A stretch of DNA of 64,000 bases from Elioraea tepida (lineage in GTDB: Bacteria; Pseudomonadota; Alphaproteobacteria; Acetobacterales; Acetobacteraceae), in the NCBI RefSeq assembly GCF_019203965.1, contig NZ_CP076448.1:434001-498000 (forward strand), written 5' to 3'. The position numbers and the translations under genes were made by a program. Within the stretch, counting starts at the first letter, position 1, and every line of letters begins with the position of its first letter. Positions 1-7,790 of this stretch are shown here, in pieces. Below the pieces are notes generated by a model, which saw only the letters and a list, made by a program, of their open reading frames with translations, was not told the DNA's origin and did not search any database.

Positions 1-563
1 TCTTGCGCGAGGTGCCCTTCGGCGCCGATGGAGACTACACGGAGGAGGGGCTGAGGCGCCGCCTCAATGTCGACCTCGCCAACGAGTTCGGCAATCTCGC
101 GCAGCGCACGCTCGGCTTCATCGCCCGGAACTGCGGCGGGGTTCTTCCCATGCCGGGCGAGCTCGCGTCGGCCGACCGGGCCTTGCTCGAGGCCGCCGCG
201 TCGCTTCTGCCAAGGATGCGCGAGGAGATGGCCCGCCAGGCGTTCCACGCCGCTCTCGAGGCGGCCTGGGCGGTGATCCGCGAGGCGAATGCCTATATCG
301 ACCGCGAGGCGCCGTGGGCGCTGCGCAGGACCGACCCGGGCCGGATGGGCACGGTTCTCTGGACGCTCGCCGAGACGCTGCGTCGCCTCGCCATCCTGCT
401 TCAGCCGGTGATGCCGGGGACGATGTCCCGGCTGCTCGACCAGCTCGCCGTTACCGAGCGCGGCTTCGACGCGCTCGAGCGGCCGATAGCGGGCGGCGTG
501 GCGCTTCCCGAACCGAGGCCGCTGTTCCGCAAACTCGAGGAGAGGCCGGGGAAGGGGGGCTGA
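1..563 (+). CDS. metG: Methionyl-tRNA synthetase, C-terminal part (5' end outside window)
   Basis: This is the end of methionine-tRNA ligase, the cytosolic enzyme that charges tRNA-Met. The reading frame is already open at the window edge, so the catalytic domain and KMSKS loop lie upstream. The visible 186 residues are the helical anticodon-binding domain: they begin with the family-typical stretch after the catalytic core (LREVPFGADGDY, then LANEFGNLAQR), followed by the WAVIREANAYIDREAPW helix. There is no C-terminal EMAP/tRNA-binding extension, which fits the shorter alphaproteobacterial form. The stop lies 4 bases before the tatD start, so metG, tatD and the following metallo-hydrolase probably form one operon. 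Confidence 0.95.
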   Translation, partial: LREVPFGADGDYTEEGLRRRLNVDLANEFGNLAQRTLGFIARNCGGVLPMPGELASADRALLEAAASLLPRMREEMARQAFHAALEAAWAVIREANAYIDREAPWALRRTDPGRMGTVLWTLAETLRRLAILLQPVMPGTMSRLLDQLAVTERGFDALERPIAGGVALPEPRPLFRKLEERPGKGG

Positions 564-567
564 GACG

Positions 568-1356
568 GTGCTGATCGACAGCCACTGCCATCTCGACCAC
601 TGGTCGGCCGAGGAGCGCCCGGGGCTGATCGCGCGCGCCCGCGAGGCGGGGGTGGAGGCGGTGATCACGATCGGCGTCAGGCTGCGCCAGGCCGCCACCG
701 TCAAGGCGATCGCCGAGGCGTTCCCGGAGGTGTGGTGCACCGTCGGCATCCACCCGCACAACGCCGCCGAGGAGCCGCTGCCGGAAGTGGCCCAGCTCGT
801 GGCGCTCGCCGACCACCCGCGCGTCGTCGGCATCGGCGAGAGCGGGCTCGACTATCACTACGAGAAGGCCCCGCGAAAGATTGCCGCGGAAAGCTTTCGC
901 CGGCACATCCGGGCCGCGCGTGAAACGGGCTTGCCGCTCGTCGTCCATGCCCGCGACGCCGACGCTGACATCGCCCTGATCCTGAAGGATGAACGGGAGC
1001 GGGGAGGCGCCTTCCCCTTCGTCATGCACTGCTTCAGCTCATCGCGACAACTCGCTGAAACTGCAGTTGAACTTGGCGGCCTCATCAGCTTCTCGGGGAT
1101 CCTCACCTTCCGGCGATCGGAGGAGCTGCGCGCTCTCGCCCGTGACCTGCCGGTTGACCGGCTTTTGGTCGAGACCGACGCTCCCTACCTCGCCCCAGAA
1201 CCGTTCCGGGGCAAGCGCTGCGAGCCGGGGATGGTCGCCCACACCGCCCGGACGCTGGCCCAAGTCCGCGGCCTTGGCCTTTCGGCTCTCGCCGAATTCA
1301 CCACCGCGAACACGCTCCGGCTGTTTCGCCGGCTCAGGCTGCCGGCAGCGGCGTGA
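568..1356 (+). CDS. tatD: TatD family metal-dependent deoxyribonuclease/hydrolase
   Basis: A 262-residue TatD-type TIM-barrel hydrolase, a family of metal-dependent 3'-5' exonucleases. The metal ligands can be read directly: DSHCHLDH at residues 4-11 (His6, His8), Glu91 in IGESGLDYHY, His127 in VVHARDAD, His154 in MHCFSSS and Asp204 in VETDAPYLAP. The start is a GTG preceded by a G-rich Shine-Dalgarno stretch. The gene lies 4 bases after metG and its last 4 bases overlap the start of the next gene, so translation is probably coupled. metG-tatD-MBL hydrolase is a familiar alphaproteobacterial order. The exact in vivo substrate cannot be told from sequence. Confidence 0.93.
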   Translation: MLIDSHCHLDHWSAEERPGLIARAREAGVEAVITIGVRLRQAATVKAIAEAFPEVWCTVGIHPHNAAEEPLPEVAQLVALADHPRVVGIGESGLDYHYEKAPRKIAAESFRRHIRAARETGLPLVVHARDADADIALILKDERERGGAFPFVMHCFSSSRQLAETAVELGGLISFSGILTFRRSEELRALARDLPVDRLLVETDAPYLAPEPFRGKRCEPGMVAHTARTLAQVRGLGLSALAEFTTANTLRLFRRLRLPAAA

Positions 1357-2123
1357 AGGTCACGGTCCTCGGCTGCGGCGGCTCGGGTGGGGTGCCGCTG
1401 ATCGGCGGGCGCTGGGGCGCCTGCGACCCCGAAGAGCCGCGCAACCGCCGCACGCGGGCCTCGATCCTGGTCGAGACCGAGGCCGCCACGCTGCTTGTCG
1501 ACACGGCGCCGGATCTGCGCTTTCAGCTTCTCTCGGCCGGCAAGTGGCGGATCGACGCGGTGCTCTACACCCACAGCCACGCCGACCATGTGATGGGGCT
1601 CGACGACCTGCGCGGCGTTAACAAGCTGATCGGCCGGCCGATCCCGGTGCATGCCGATGGCCGGACACTCGCTAATCTGCAGAAGCGGTTCGACTACGCC
1701 TTCCAGCCGCTGAAGGCACCGGGGGCGTTCTTCCGCCCGGTGCTCGAGCCCAACGAGATCACCCCAGGCGTGGCGTTCGAGGCGGCCGGGGTGAGAGTCC
1801 TGCCGATCCTGCAGGACCATGGGTTCATGCCGAGCCTCGGGTTCCGGATCGGCGACTTCGCCTATTCGACCGACGTGCTCGACCTTGACGAGACGGCGCT
1901 CGCGGCGCTCGGCGGGGTGCGCGTCTGGATCGTCGGCTGCTTCCAGGCCGCGCCGCACAAAACGCACGCGCATCTCGATCGCGTGCTCGGCTGGGTCGAT
2001 CGGCTTAAGCCCGAGCGGACGGTGCTCACGCACATGGGCGAGAGCTTCGACTACCGGGCGCTCGCCGCTGCGCTGCCCGAGGGGGTCGAGCCCGGCTTCG
2101 ACGGCCTCGAGCTGGTCGTCTGA
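1353..2123 (+). CDS. MBL-fold metallo-hydrolase (PhnP-like)
   Basis: A 256-residue metallo-beta-lactamase-fold hydrolase resembling PhnP and RNase Z-like phosphodiesterases. The HxHxDH zinc motif is at residues 74-79 (THSHADHVMGLDD), with a second histidine in LQDHG, an Asp in YSTDVLDL and a late His in LTHMGES. It starts with GTG inside the end of tatD (4-base overlap). In PhnP the reaction is hydrolysis of cyclic phosphodiesters, but this copy is not in a phosphonate operon, so the substrate is open. The pairing with metG and tatD is conserved in related bacteria and hints at a nucleic-acid or nucleotide housekeeping role; that part is inference. Confidence 0.9.
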   Translation: MKVTVLGCGGSGGVPLIGGRWGACDPEEPRNRRTRASILVETEAATLLVDTAPDLRFQLLSAGKWRIDAVLYTHSHADHVMGLDDLRGVNKLIGRPIPVHADGRTLANLQKRFDYAFQPLKAPGAFFRPVLEPNEITPGVAFEAAGVRVLPILQDHGFMPSLGFRIGDFAYSTDVLDLDETALAALGGVRVWIVGCFQAAPHKTHAHLDRVLGWVDRLKPERTVLTHMGESFDYRALAAALPEGVEPGFDGLELVV

Positions 2124-2140
2124 CCATGCGCGTGTTTTCC

Positions 2141-2154
2141 ATAATCATGATTAT
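2141..2154. promoter_or_regulatory. Perfect 14-bp AT-rich palindrome upstream of mazG
   Basis: ATAATCATGATTAT is a perfect palindrome with 12 A/T of 14 bases in a genome of about 70% GC. It lies in the 64-base gap between the metallo-hydrolase stop and the mazG start, 33 bases before the TTG codon. Some further pairing is possible outside the core (TT.C on the left with G.AA-type bases on the right). Shape and position suggest an operator for a dimeric regulator acting on mazG, but I cannot name the regulator. Confidence 0.4.
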
Positions 2155-2187
2155 CGGACTTTTGGTCTGACCATCGGGAGGCACCGC

Positions 2188-3000
2188 TTGACCAACGACA
2201 CGCCGGAAGCCGCCGAGGAACTCCGCCGCCTCCTCCGCGTCATGGCCGCCCTGCGTGACCCCGAACGCGGCTGCCCCTGGGACCGCGAGCAGGACTTCGA
2301 CACGATCGCCCCCTACACGATCGAAGAGGCCTACGAGGTCGCCGATGCGATCGCACGGCGCGACTGGGCAGCACTTGCCGACGAGCTCGGCGATCTCCTG
2401 TTTCAGGTCGTCTACCACGCGCAGATGGCAGCCGAAGCCGGCCGCTTCGACTTCGCCGCCGTTGCGCGCGGGATTACCGAGAAGATGATCCGGCGCCACC
2501 CGCACGTGTTCGGAGAGGCGCGCCGCGAGAACGCGGCGGAGCAAACCGAGGCCTGGGAGGCGCAGAAGGCGGCCGAACGCGCCGCCCGCGCCGAGACGGG
2601 CGTGCTTGCCGGCCTCCCCCTCGCCCTGCCCGCACTGACCCGCGCGGCGAAGCTCACCCGACGCGCGGCCCGGGTCGGCTTCGACTGGCCGGATGCCGCG
2701 GCCGTTCTCGACAAGCTCGCCGAGGAGACGGAGGAGCTCCGCGCTGAGCTCGCCCAGGCAGAGCGCGATCCGGCGCGGCTCGCCGACGAGGTCGGCGACA
2801 TGCTGTTCGTGCTTGCGAACCTCGCGCGCAAGCTCGAGCTCGACCCCGAGGCCTGCCTGCGCGGCGCGAACGCCAAGTTCGAGCGCCGCTTCCGCGCCGT
2901 CGAGGCGGCGCTTGCCGCCGCCAGCCGGCGCCCGGAAGAGGCGAGCCTTGCCGAGATGGAGGCGCACTGGCAGGCGGCCAAGGCGGCGGAGCGGGAATGA
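2188..3000 (+). CDS. mazG: Nucleoside triphosphate pyrophosphohydrolase MazG
   Basis: A 270-residue MazG that hydrolyses (d)NTPs to the monophosphate and pyrophosphate, cleaning the nucleotide pool and, in E. coli, affecting ppGpp level. Two MazG domains are present: the N-terminal one carries the signature CPWDREQ, then EEAYEVADA and ELGDLLFQV; the C-terminal one repeats it as EETEELRAE and EVGDMLFVL. I place the start at a TTG with GGGAGG six bases upstream; this gives LTNDTPEAAEEL, matching the usual MazG N-terminus. The same frame is open far upstream, so longer versions are artefacts. A palindrome 33 bases before the start may control it. Confidence 0.93.
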   Translation: MTNDTPEAAEELRRLLRVMAALRDPERGCPWDREQDFDTIAPYTIEEAYEVADAIARRDWAALADELGDLLFQVVYHAQMAAEAGRFDFAAVARGITEKMIRRHPHVFGEARRENAAEQTEAWEAQKAAERAARAETGVLAGLPLALPALTRAAKLTRRAARVGFDWPDAAAVLDKLAEETEELRAELAQAERDPARLADEVGDMLFVLANLARKLELDPEACLRGANAKFERRFRAVEAALAAASRRPEEASLAEMEAHWQAAKAAERE

Positions 3001-3022
3001 CAGCGCGTCCGCGCCTCGCGTC

Positions 3023-3913
3023 GTGAGCGCCCCCGGCGTCTGGCCCACGCTGCTCATCGTCTCGGCGGGCTGGGGAACGACGCTCCTCTGGCTACGCCTT
3101 GCCGGGGAGACCCTCGCTCCCTTCACCCTCACCTTCTGGCGCGGCATCGCCGCTCTCGCCGTGCTCTGCCTCGTGGCGCTCTGGCGCCGCCGCGTCCCGA
3201 GGATGCGTCTTCTCGACGTGCTCGTCGTCGGCACCACCAATGGCTGGCTTTCGAGCGCGCTGATGGCCTTCGCGGTGGGGCGCATCGACACCGCCCCGGC
3301 AGCTCTCGTCGCCGCCTCGATGCCGCTCATCCTCTCGATCCTCGCGCATCTCTTCCTGCCGGGCGAGCGGATCACCCGACACGGGCTCGCAGGGGTGGCG
3401 ATCGGCTTCTGCGGCGTCGCGCTCGTGCTCGGCCCGGGCGTGCTCGCCGCCTCCTCCGCCTCGCTCGAGGGGTTCGCGGCCATGCTCCTGGTCGCGACCT
3501 CCTATGCCGCCGGGGCGACCTATGGCCGCCGGGTGCGACCACCCGACGCGGCCGGGACGGCGATCGGCCAGCAGATCGTCTCGATCGCCGCCTCCGCCCT
3601 GCTCGCTCTCGCGACCGACCAGGGGATCGCCCCGCCGCCCGACCTCGGCACGGCTCTCTCGATCGCCGCTCTCGGCTCGGTCGCGACCGCCCTGCCGATG
3701 GCTCTCTACTGGCGCCTGCTCGCCCGCGCGCCGGCGGCGACGGCCGGCTTCGTCGACTACCTGATCCCGCTCTGGACGACGGCGCTCGCCGTGACCGTGC
3801 TCAACGAGCGGCCGCAGCCGACGGCGCTCGCGGGCGGCGCGCTGGTGCTTGCCGGGATCGCGGTCGCAAGCGGCAGGCTTGTTCGCAGCAGGCCCGGGCC
3901 GCAGCGGGGATGA
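3023..3913 (+). CDS. EamA/DMT family exporter
   Basis: A 296-residue inner-membrane protein of the drug/metabolite transporter superfamily, with about ten hydrophobic segments arranged as two EamA repeats. The first repeat starts near WPTLLIVSAGWGTTLLWLRL and the second near FAAMLLVATSYAAGATYG. The late VTVLNERPQPTALAGGALVLAGI segment matches the family's C-terminal signature. The GTG start lies 22 bases after mazG. Such proteins usually export amino acids or small metabolites; the substrate cannot be predicted. It ends convergently with the inositol-phosphatase gene, leaving only 58 bases between the two stops. Confidence 0.85.
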   Translation: MSAPGVWPTLLIVSAGWGTTLLWLRLAGETLAPFTLTFWRGIAALAVLCLVALWRRRVPRMRLLDVLVVGTTNGWLSSALMAFAVGRIDTAPAALVAASMPLILSILAHLFLPGERITRHGLAGVAIGFCGVALVLGPGVLAASSASLEGFAAMLLVATSYAAGATYGRRVRPPDAAGTAIGQQIVSIAASALLALATDQGIAPPPDLGTALSIAALGSVATALPMALYWRLLARAPAATAGFVDYLIPLWTTALAVTVLNERPQPTALAGGALVLAGIAVASGRLVRSRPGPQRG

Positions 3914-3971
3914 GCCGACGGACGAGGCGGCCACCGGCGCGTCTCGGCTGTTCCGCCGTCAGCCCAGCCCC

Positions 3972-4760
3972 TCAGGGCGCGAGCAGCGCCTCGCGCACAG
4001 CCTCCCACGAGTCACGATCTGGCGCGGCGATCATCCCCCCCGACAGCACCGAGGCGTGATAGGGCCGGCCATCGATCAGGGCGGCGTGGCCGCCCGCCTC
4101 GCGGTGGATCAGCACGCCGGGAGCATGGTCCCAGGGCATCAGCCGCCAGTAGAACAGGGCGTGGATCGGCCCTGAGGCGGCAAGGCGCCACTCGTGCGCG
4201 GCGCAGCGAAGCTCCCAGCCCGCGCCGAACAGGCCGAGCCGGGGGCGAACCCGGCCGGCGAGCTCGGGCGGCAGGTAGCGGTGGCTCACGGCGGCGCGCA
4301 TCGCACCAAGCGGCACGGGCTCGGCCACGCGGAGGTCATGACGACGCCCATGCCGGTCCTCGACCCACGCCCCCTCGCCCGCGAGCGCGATCGCGGTGTC
4401 GTGCAGGATCGGGTCGTGCATCCAGGCAGCGACCGGTTCGCCCTGGTGCAGAAGCGCGAGCATCGTTCCGAACAGCGGCAGGCCGGCGGCGAAATTCGCG
4501 GTGCCATCCACCGGGTCGAGCACGAAACACCACTCGGCCGAGGCGGCGCGGGCGAGCATGGACGGGTCGGCCGCGGCGCTCTCCTCGCCGACCACGGGGA
4601 TGCCCGGCGCGATCCGCTCGAGTGCGGCGACCACTGCCCGCTCGCAGGCCTCGTCCGCCGCCGTGACGAGGTCCTGCGGCCCCGATTTGGCGCGCACCTC
4701 GCCGGCGGCGAGGTTCCGGAAGCGTGGCATCACCTCGGTAACGGCGGCCTCCGCAAGCAC
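3972..4760 (-). CDS. Inositol monophosphatase family protein
   Basis: A phosphatase of the inositol monophosphatase/FIG superfamily, which includes SuhB, CysQ and HisN. The Mg2+-binding motifs are intact: GEE at residues 58-60, DPVDGTANF at 82-90 (Asp82, Asp85) and PWDHAPG late in the chain. Substrate could be myo-inositol phosphate, PAP or histidinol phosphate; no neighbour decides it. The GTG at 4760 is the first ordinary start, but homologous sequence continues upstream in frame (LNPIRSAEAAASVAAV), and a CTG at 4805-4803 has a GGAGG seven bases before it, so the real protein may be 15 residues longer. It follows groES by 76 bases on the same strand. Confidence 0.85.
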   Translation of the reverse strand: MLAEAAVTEVMPRFRNLAAGEVRAKSGPQDLVTAADEACERAVVAALERIAPGIPVVGEESAAADPSMLARAASAEWCFVLDPVDGTANFAAGLPLFGTMLALLHQGEPVAAWMHDPILHDTAIALAGEGAWVEDRHGRRHDLRVAEPVPLGAMRAAVSHRYLPPELAGRVRPRLGLFGAGWELRCAAHEWRLAASGPIHALFYWRLMPWDHAPGVLIHREAGGHAALIDGRPYHASVLSGGMIAAPDRDSWEAVREALLAP

Positions 4761-4836
4761 GGCGGCAACCGACGCTGCCGCCTCGGCCGATCGGATCGGG
4801 TTCAGGCCCGATCCTCCGGGGACAAGCGCGCGGCAG

Positions 4837-5130
4837 TCACTCTGCGATCCCGAGGACGTCGGCCTCCTTCATGATCACGAAGTCCTTGCCGTCGAGCTTC
4901 ACTTCGGTGCCGGTCCATTTCCCGTAGAGAACGATATCGCCGACCTTGACGTCGAGCTTGAGGAGCCGCCCGTCCTCAGCCCGCGCCCCGGGGCCGACGG
5001 CGACCACCTTGCCGCGCGTCGGCTTCTCGATGGCCGTGTCGGGGATGATGATCCCGCCCTTGGTTTTCGTCTCCGAGGCGATCGGCTCGACGAGGATGCG
5101 GTCGCCGAGCGGGCGGAACGTCGACGGCAT
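4837..5130 (-). CDS. groES: Co-chaperonin GroES (solitary)
   Basis: A 97-residue Hsp10, the heptameric lid of the GroEL folding chamber. It is full length, with the N-terminal strand [12 protein letters not shown], the mobile loop [13 protein letters not shown] (residues 21-33) and the C-terminal [10 protein letters not shown]. The ATG has an AGGAG nine bases upstream. Unlike normal groES, it has no groEL downstream: the next gene on this strand is an inositol-phosphatase family gene. I also see no CIRCE repeat (TTAGCACTC-N9-GAGTGCTAA) before it. It is probably a second copy that works with a GroEL encoded elsewhere, but the only groES of the genome cannot be excluded. Confidence 0.93.
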   Translation of the reverse strand: MPSTFRPLGDRILVEPIASETKTKGGIIIPDTAIEKPTRGKVVAVGPGARAEDGRLLKLDVKVGDIVLYGKWTGTEVKLDGKDFVIMKEADVLGIAE

Positions 5131-5167
5131 GGATGGGCACTCCTGCGCGGCTGAGAGCGTCAGGCCC

Positions 5168-5196
5168 ATCGCAGCAAGAAGCGGATGGGCCGTCAA
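5168..5196 (-). promoter_or_regulatory. Possible sigma-70-type promoter of groES
   Basis: On the minus strand TTGACG (5196-5191) and TGCGAT (5173-5168) are separated by exactly 17 bases, 38 bases before the groES start codon. The -35 box is a good alphaproteobacterial match and the -10 box is weak. No CIRCE operator or clear sigma-32 box was seen. Confidence 0.3.
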
Positions 5197-5242
5197 CCGC
5201 GCCGGTGCGCGGCCCGGGGGCGACGCGGCGGCGCGCCGCCCC

Positions 5243-6463
5243 TCAGGCCTTGGATACGAGGCCTCCCGCCTCTTTCGCCGCCTGCGCACGCCGGTTCTCG
5301 AAGCGGGCGCGGTCCTCGTCCGAAAGCCGCACGGCCAGATGGATCGCCTCTGCCGCGTCGCGGCGGTCGACCACCTCGCCATGCGCATAGAGCCAGGCGA
5401 GTGCGGCCCCCTCCGCCGGCCCAAGCGTGATCCGGTGCACGCCGAGGCCGGCGGAAAGGCAGGCGTCGATCGCCGCCTTGAGCGCGCCGAGGCCCGCGCC
5501 GGTGAGCGCCGAGACGAGCACCGTCCCAGGCTTGGCTTCAAGCGCGACGCGCGCCTCCTCGGCGAGCAGGTCGGACTTGTTCAGCACCTCGATCACCCTG
5601 TCCTGCCAAGCAGGGTCGAGCGCGCCGTCCTTCACCATTCCGTCGAGAACGCCGAGCACGTCCGCCCGCTGCGCGGCGCTGTCGGGGTGGGCGACGTCGC
5701 GCACGTGCAGGATGATGTCGGCTTCCGCCACCTCCTCGAGGGTGGCGCGGAACGCCGCGACGAGCTCGTGCGGCAGGTCGGAGATGAACCCGACCGTGTC
5801 GGAGAGGATCACCGTCCGGCCGGAGGGAAGCTTCAGCGCCCGCATCGTCGGGTCGAGGGTGGCGAAGAGCTGGTCCTTCGCGAGCACCGACGCACCGGTG
5901 AGCGCGTTGAACAGCGTGGACTTGCCGGCGTTGGTGTAGCCGACGAGGGCGACCACCGGATAGGGAACCCGCCGGCGGGCGCCGCGATGCAGGCCGCGGG
6001 TTCGGCGCACCTCCTCGAGCTCGCGCCTGAGCTTCGCGATCCGGTCGCCGATCAGCCGGCGGTCGATCTCGATCTGGCTCTCGCCCGGGCCGCCGAGGAA
6101 GCCGAAGCCGCCGCGCTGCCGCTCGAGATGGGTCCAGGACCGGACGAGTCGGGTGCGCTGGTACTCGAGATGCGCGAGCTCGACCTGAAGCGCTCCCTCT
6201 CGGGTGCGGGCCCGGGCGCCGAAGATCTCGAGGATAAGCCCGGTTCGGTCGATCACCTTGCAGCCCCAGGCCTTCTCAAGGTTGCGCTGTTGCACCGGGC
6301 TCAGCTGCGAATCGACAACCGCCACCGCTACCCGGTTCAGCCGCACGGCGTTGGCAACGTTCTCCACCTGGCCCGCGCCGAGCAGCGTGGCCGGTCGGCG
6401 GCCGCGCAGGGGCAGCACCCCCGTCCAGATGACGGAAAGCCCGATCGAGCGGGTTAGCGACAC
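5243..6463 (-). CDS. hflX: Ribosome-associated GTPase HflX
   Basis: HflX is a GTPase that binds the 50S subunit and splits stalled ribosomes. Visible parts: N-terminal domain with the glycine hinge [11 protein letters not shown] (residues 120-130), then the G domain with P-loop GYTNAGKST (175-183), DTVGF and NKSD. The GTG at 6463 is the first ordinary start, but it falls inside the conserved N-terminal domain: the frame continues upstream as ...AVILPWERSD... and [11 protein letters not shown], which is typical HflX sequence, with no ATG, GTG or TTG. A CTG at 6646-6644, inside the end of hfq and seven bases after AAGGAG, would restore the missing 61 residues. hfq-hflX is a classical operon. 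Confidence 0.93.
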   Translation of the reverse strand: MSLTRSIGLSVIWTGVLPLRGRRPATLLGAGQVENVANAVRLNRVAVAVVDSQLSPVQQRNLEKAWGCKVIDRTGLILEIFGARARTREGALQVELAHLEYQRTRLVRSWTHLERQRGGFGFLGGPGESQIEIDRRLIGDRIAKLRRELEEVRRTRGLHRGARRRVPYPVVALVGYTNAGKSTLFNALTGASVLAKDQLFATLDPTMRALKLPSGRTVILSDTVGFISDLPHELVAAFRATLEEVAEADIILHVRDVAHPDSAAQRADVLGVLDGMVKDGALDPAWQDRVIEVLNKSDLLAEEARVALEAKPGTVLVSALTGAGLGALKAAIDACLSAGLGVHRITLGPAEGAALAWLYAHGEVVDRRDAAEAIHLAVRLSDEDRARFENRRAQAAKEAGGLVSKA

Positions 6464-6620
6464 CGCCTCCTCGAGCCGAGCCTCGGCTGGGCGAAGCAGA
6501 CCGGGGGGCAGGTCGGACCCGTCTGCGGCGGCGCGGACGGAATCCGATCGCTCCCAGGGCAGGATGACGGCGGCGGTGTTCGGCTGCGGCGGGAGCGGCT
6601 CCGCGCCGGCGCCTCTCGCG

Positions 6621-6950
6621 TCAGTCTCCCGCCGGGGCCGACGCAGGGGCGCTCTCCTTCGGCGAGACAGTCAAGGTGTTCGGGCCGGGGGCGGAGGCCT
6701 GCTGTTCCGGCGCGGCGCGGGAGGCATCGAACAGCATGATCGGTGCGCCCGGCATCACGGTGGAAATCGCGTGCTTGTAGACGAGCTGCGTGTGGCCGTC
6801 GCGGCGCAAGAGGACGGAGAAGTTGTCGAACCAGGTGATGATGCCTTGAAGCTTGACGCCGTTGACGAGAAAGATCGTCACGGGCGTCTTGTTCTTCCGC
6901 ACATGGTTCAGGAATACGTCCTGCACATTCTGAGCCTTTTCCGTCGCCAT
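6621..6950 (-). CDS. hfq: RNA chaperone Hfq
   Basis: Hfq forms a hexameric Sm ring that pairs small RNAs with mRNAs. The 109-residue protein has the Sm1 region ([21 protein letters not shown]), the [11 protein letters not shown] strand and the Sm2 signature LVYKHAIST. After residue 70 comes a disordered Ala/Pro/Ser tail ending SAPAGD. The start is the ATG giving [10 protein letters not shown], with AAAGG upstream. It heads the operon with hflX; the hflX coding sequence probably begins inside the end of hfq. Confidence 0.95.
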   Translation of the reverse strand: MATEKAQNVQDVFLNHVRKNKTPVTIFLVNGVKLQGIITWFDNFSVLLRRDGHTQLVYKHAISTVMPGAPIMLFDASRAAPEQQASAPGPNTLTVSPKESAPASAPAGD

Positions 6951-7130
6951 GGCCCAACCTTTCTTCTGTCGTGTTCTTTCTTCTGTCGCGTTGCCGTCTT
7001 GCGGGTCTTGCGGGGCTGACGAGACGGCCATGCCGAGGCGGCCATTTCGCAATCGCGAGATATAGCACGCGCGCGAGCGGAACAAGAAGAGTGCGCGCAC
7101 GCCACGCTGCACGTCTCTGCGAGCGAGAGG

Positions 7131-7790
7131 TCAGGCCGCCACACGGGTCGCGAGCAGGGACTGCAGGCTCGCATGGTCGGGGGCATGCCAGTCATGCAAG
7201 GAGGCGGAGGGGCCGCCGTCATGCGCGGCATCGCCGAAAAGGATGCCGGTGAGCCCGGCGTTCCGAGCCGCGAGCATGTCGAGAGCCGTGTCCCCGACAT
7301 ACCAGACCGAGCTGCCCGCGCTTTGGCCAAGCGCGCCGAGCGCCAGCCGGAACGGCGCTGGGTCGGGCTTGTCGGCCTCGGCATCGCCGGCGCCGACCAG
7401 GATCGCGAACGCGCCCGACCAGCCGAGCGCCTCGGCTTCCCGGCGCAGGAAGCGGCCTGTCTTGTTCGACACCACCGCGAGGGGAAGGCCGAGGGCGCGC
7501 GCCTGGGCAAGAGTCTCGCCAGCGCCCGGAAGCGGCGTCAGCTGCGTCAGATGCGTCGCCTCGAGCGCCTCGTAGAATACCTCCCGCGCCTCCTCCCAGC
7601 CGCGGCCGAACAGCGAGGGGAACGTGTCGCGCAGCGACTTGCGCACCCGCGCCCGAACCTCATCCAGCGTCCAGGCCGGGTGGCCGAAGCGGGTGAGAGC
7701 GGTATTCAGCGCATGCGCGATCCCAGGCCAGGCATCGACAAGGGTGTTGTCCCAGTCGAACAGGACCGCTTCGGGCTGCGGCGGCCTCAT
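7131..7790 (-). CDS. HAD hydrolase, phosphoglycolate-phosphatase type
   Basis: A 219-residue HAD-superfamily phosphatase with all four motifs: DWDNTLVD (nucleophile Asp in LFDWDN), VVSNKTG, a lysine in KPDPAPF and YVGDTALDM. The helical cap between motif I and II makes it subfamily I, close to Gph-like phosphoglycolate phosphatases and pyrophosphatase PpaX. Its ATG overlaps the stop of the upstream aminotransferase by 4 bases, so the two are translationally coupled. Exact substrate is unknown; salvage of a phosphorylated metabolite is the safe description. Confidence 0.85.
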   Translation of the reverse strand: MRPPQPEAVLFDWDNTLVDAWPGIAHALNTALTRFGHPAWTLDEVRARVRKSLRDTFPSLFGRGWEEAREVFYEALEATHLTQLTPLPGAGETLAQARALGLPLAVVSNKTGRFLRREAEALGWSGAFAILVGAGDAEADKPDPAPFRLALGALGQSAGSSVWYVGDTALDMLAARNAGLTGILFGDAAHDGGPSASLHDWHAPDHASLQSLLATRVAA

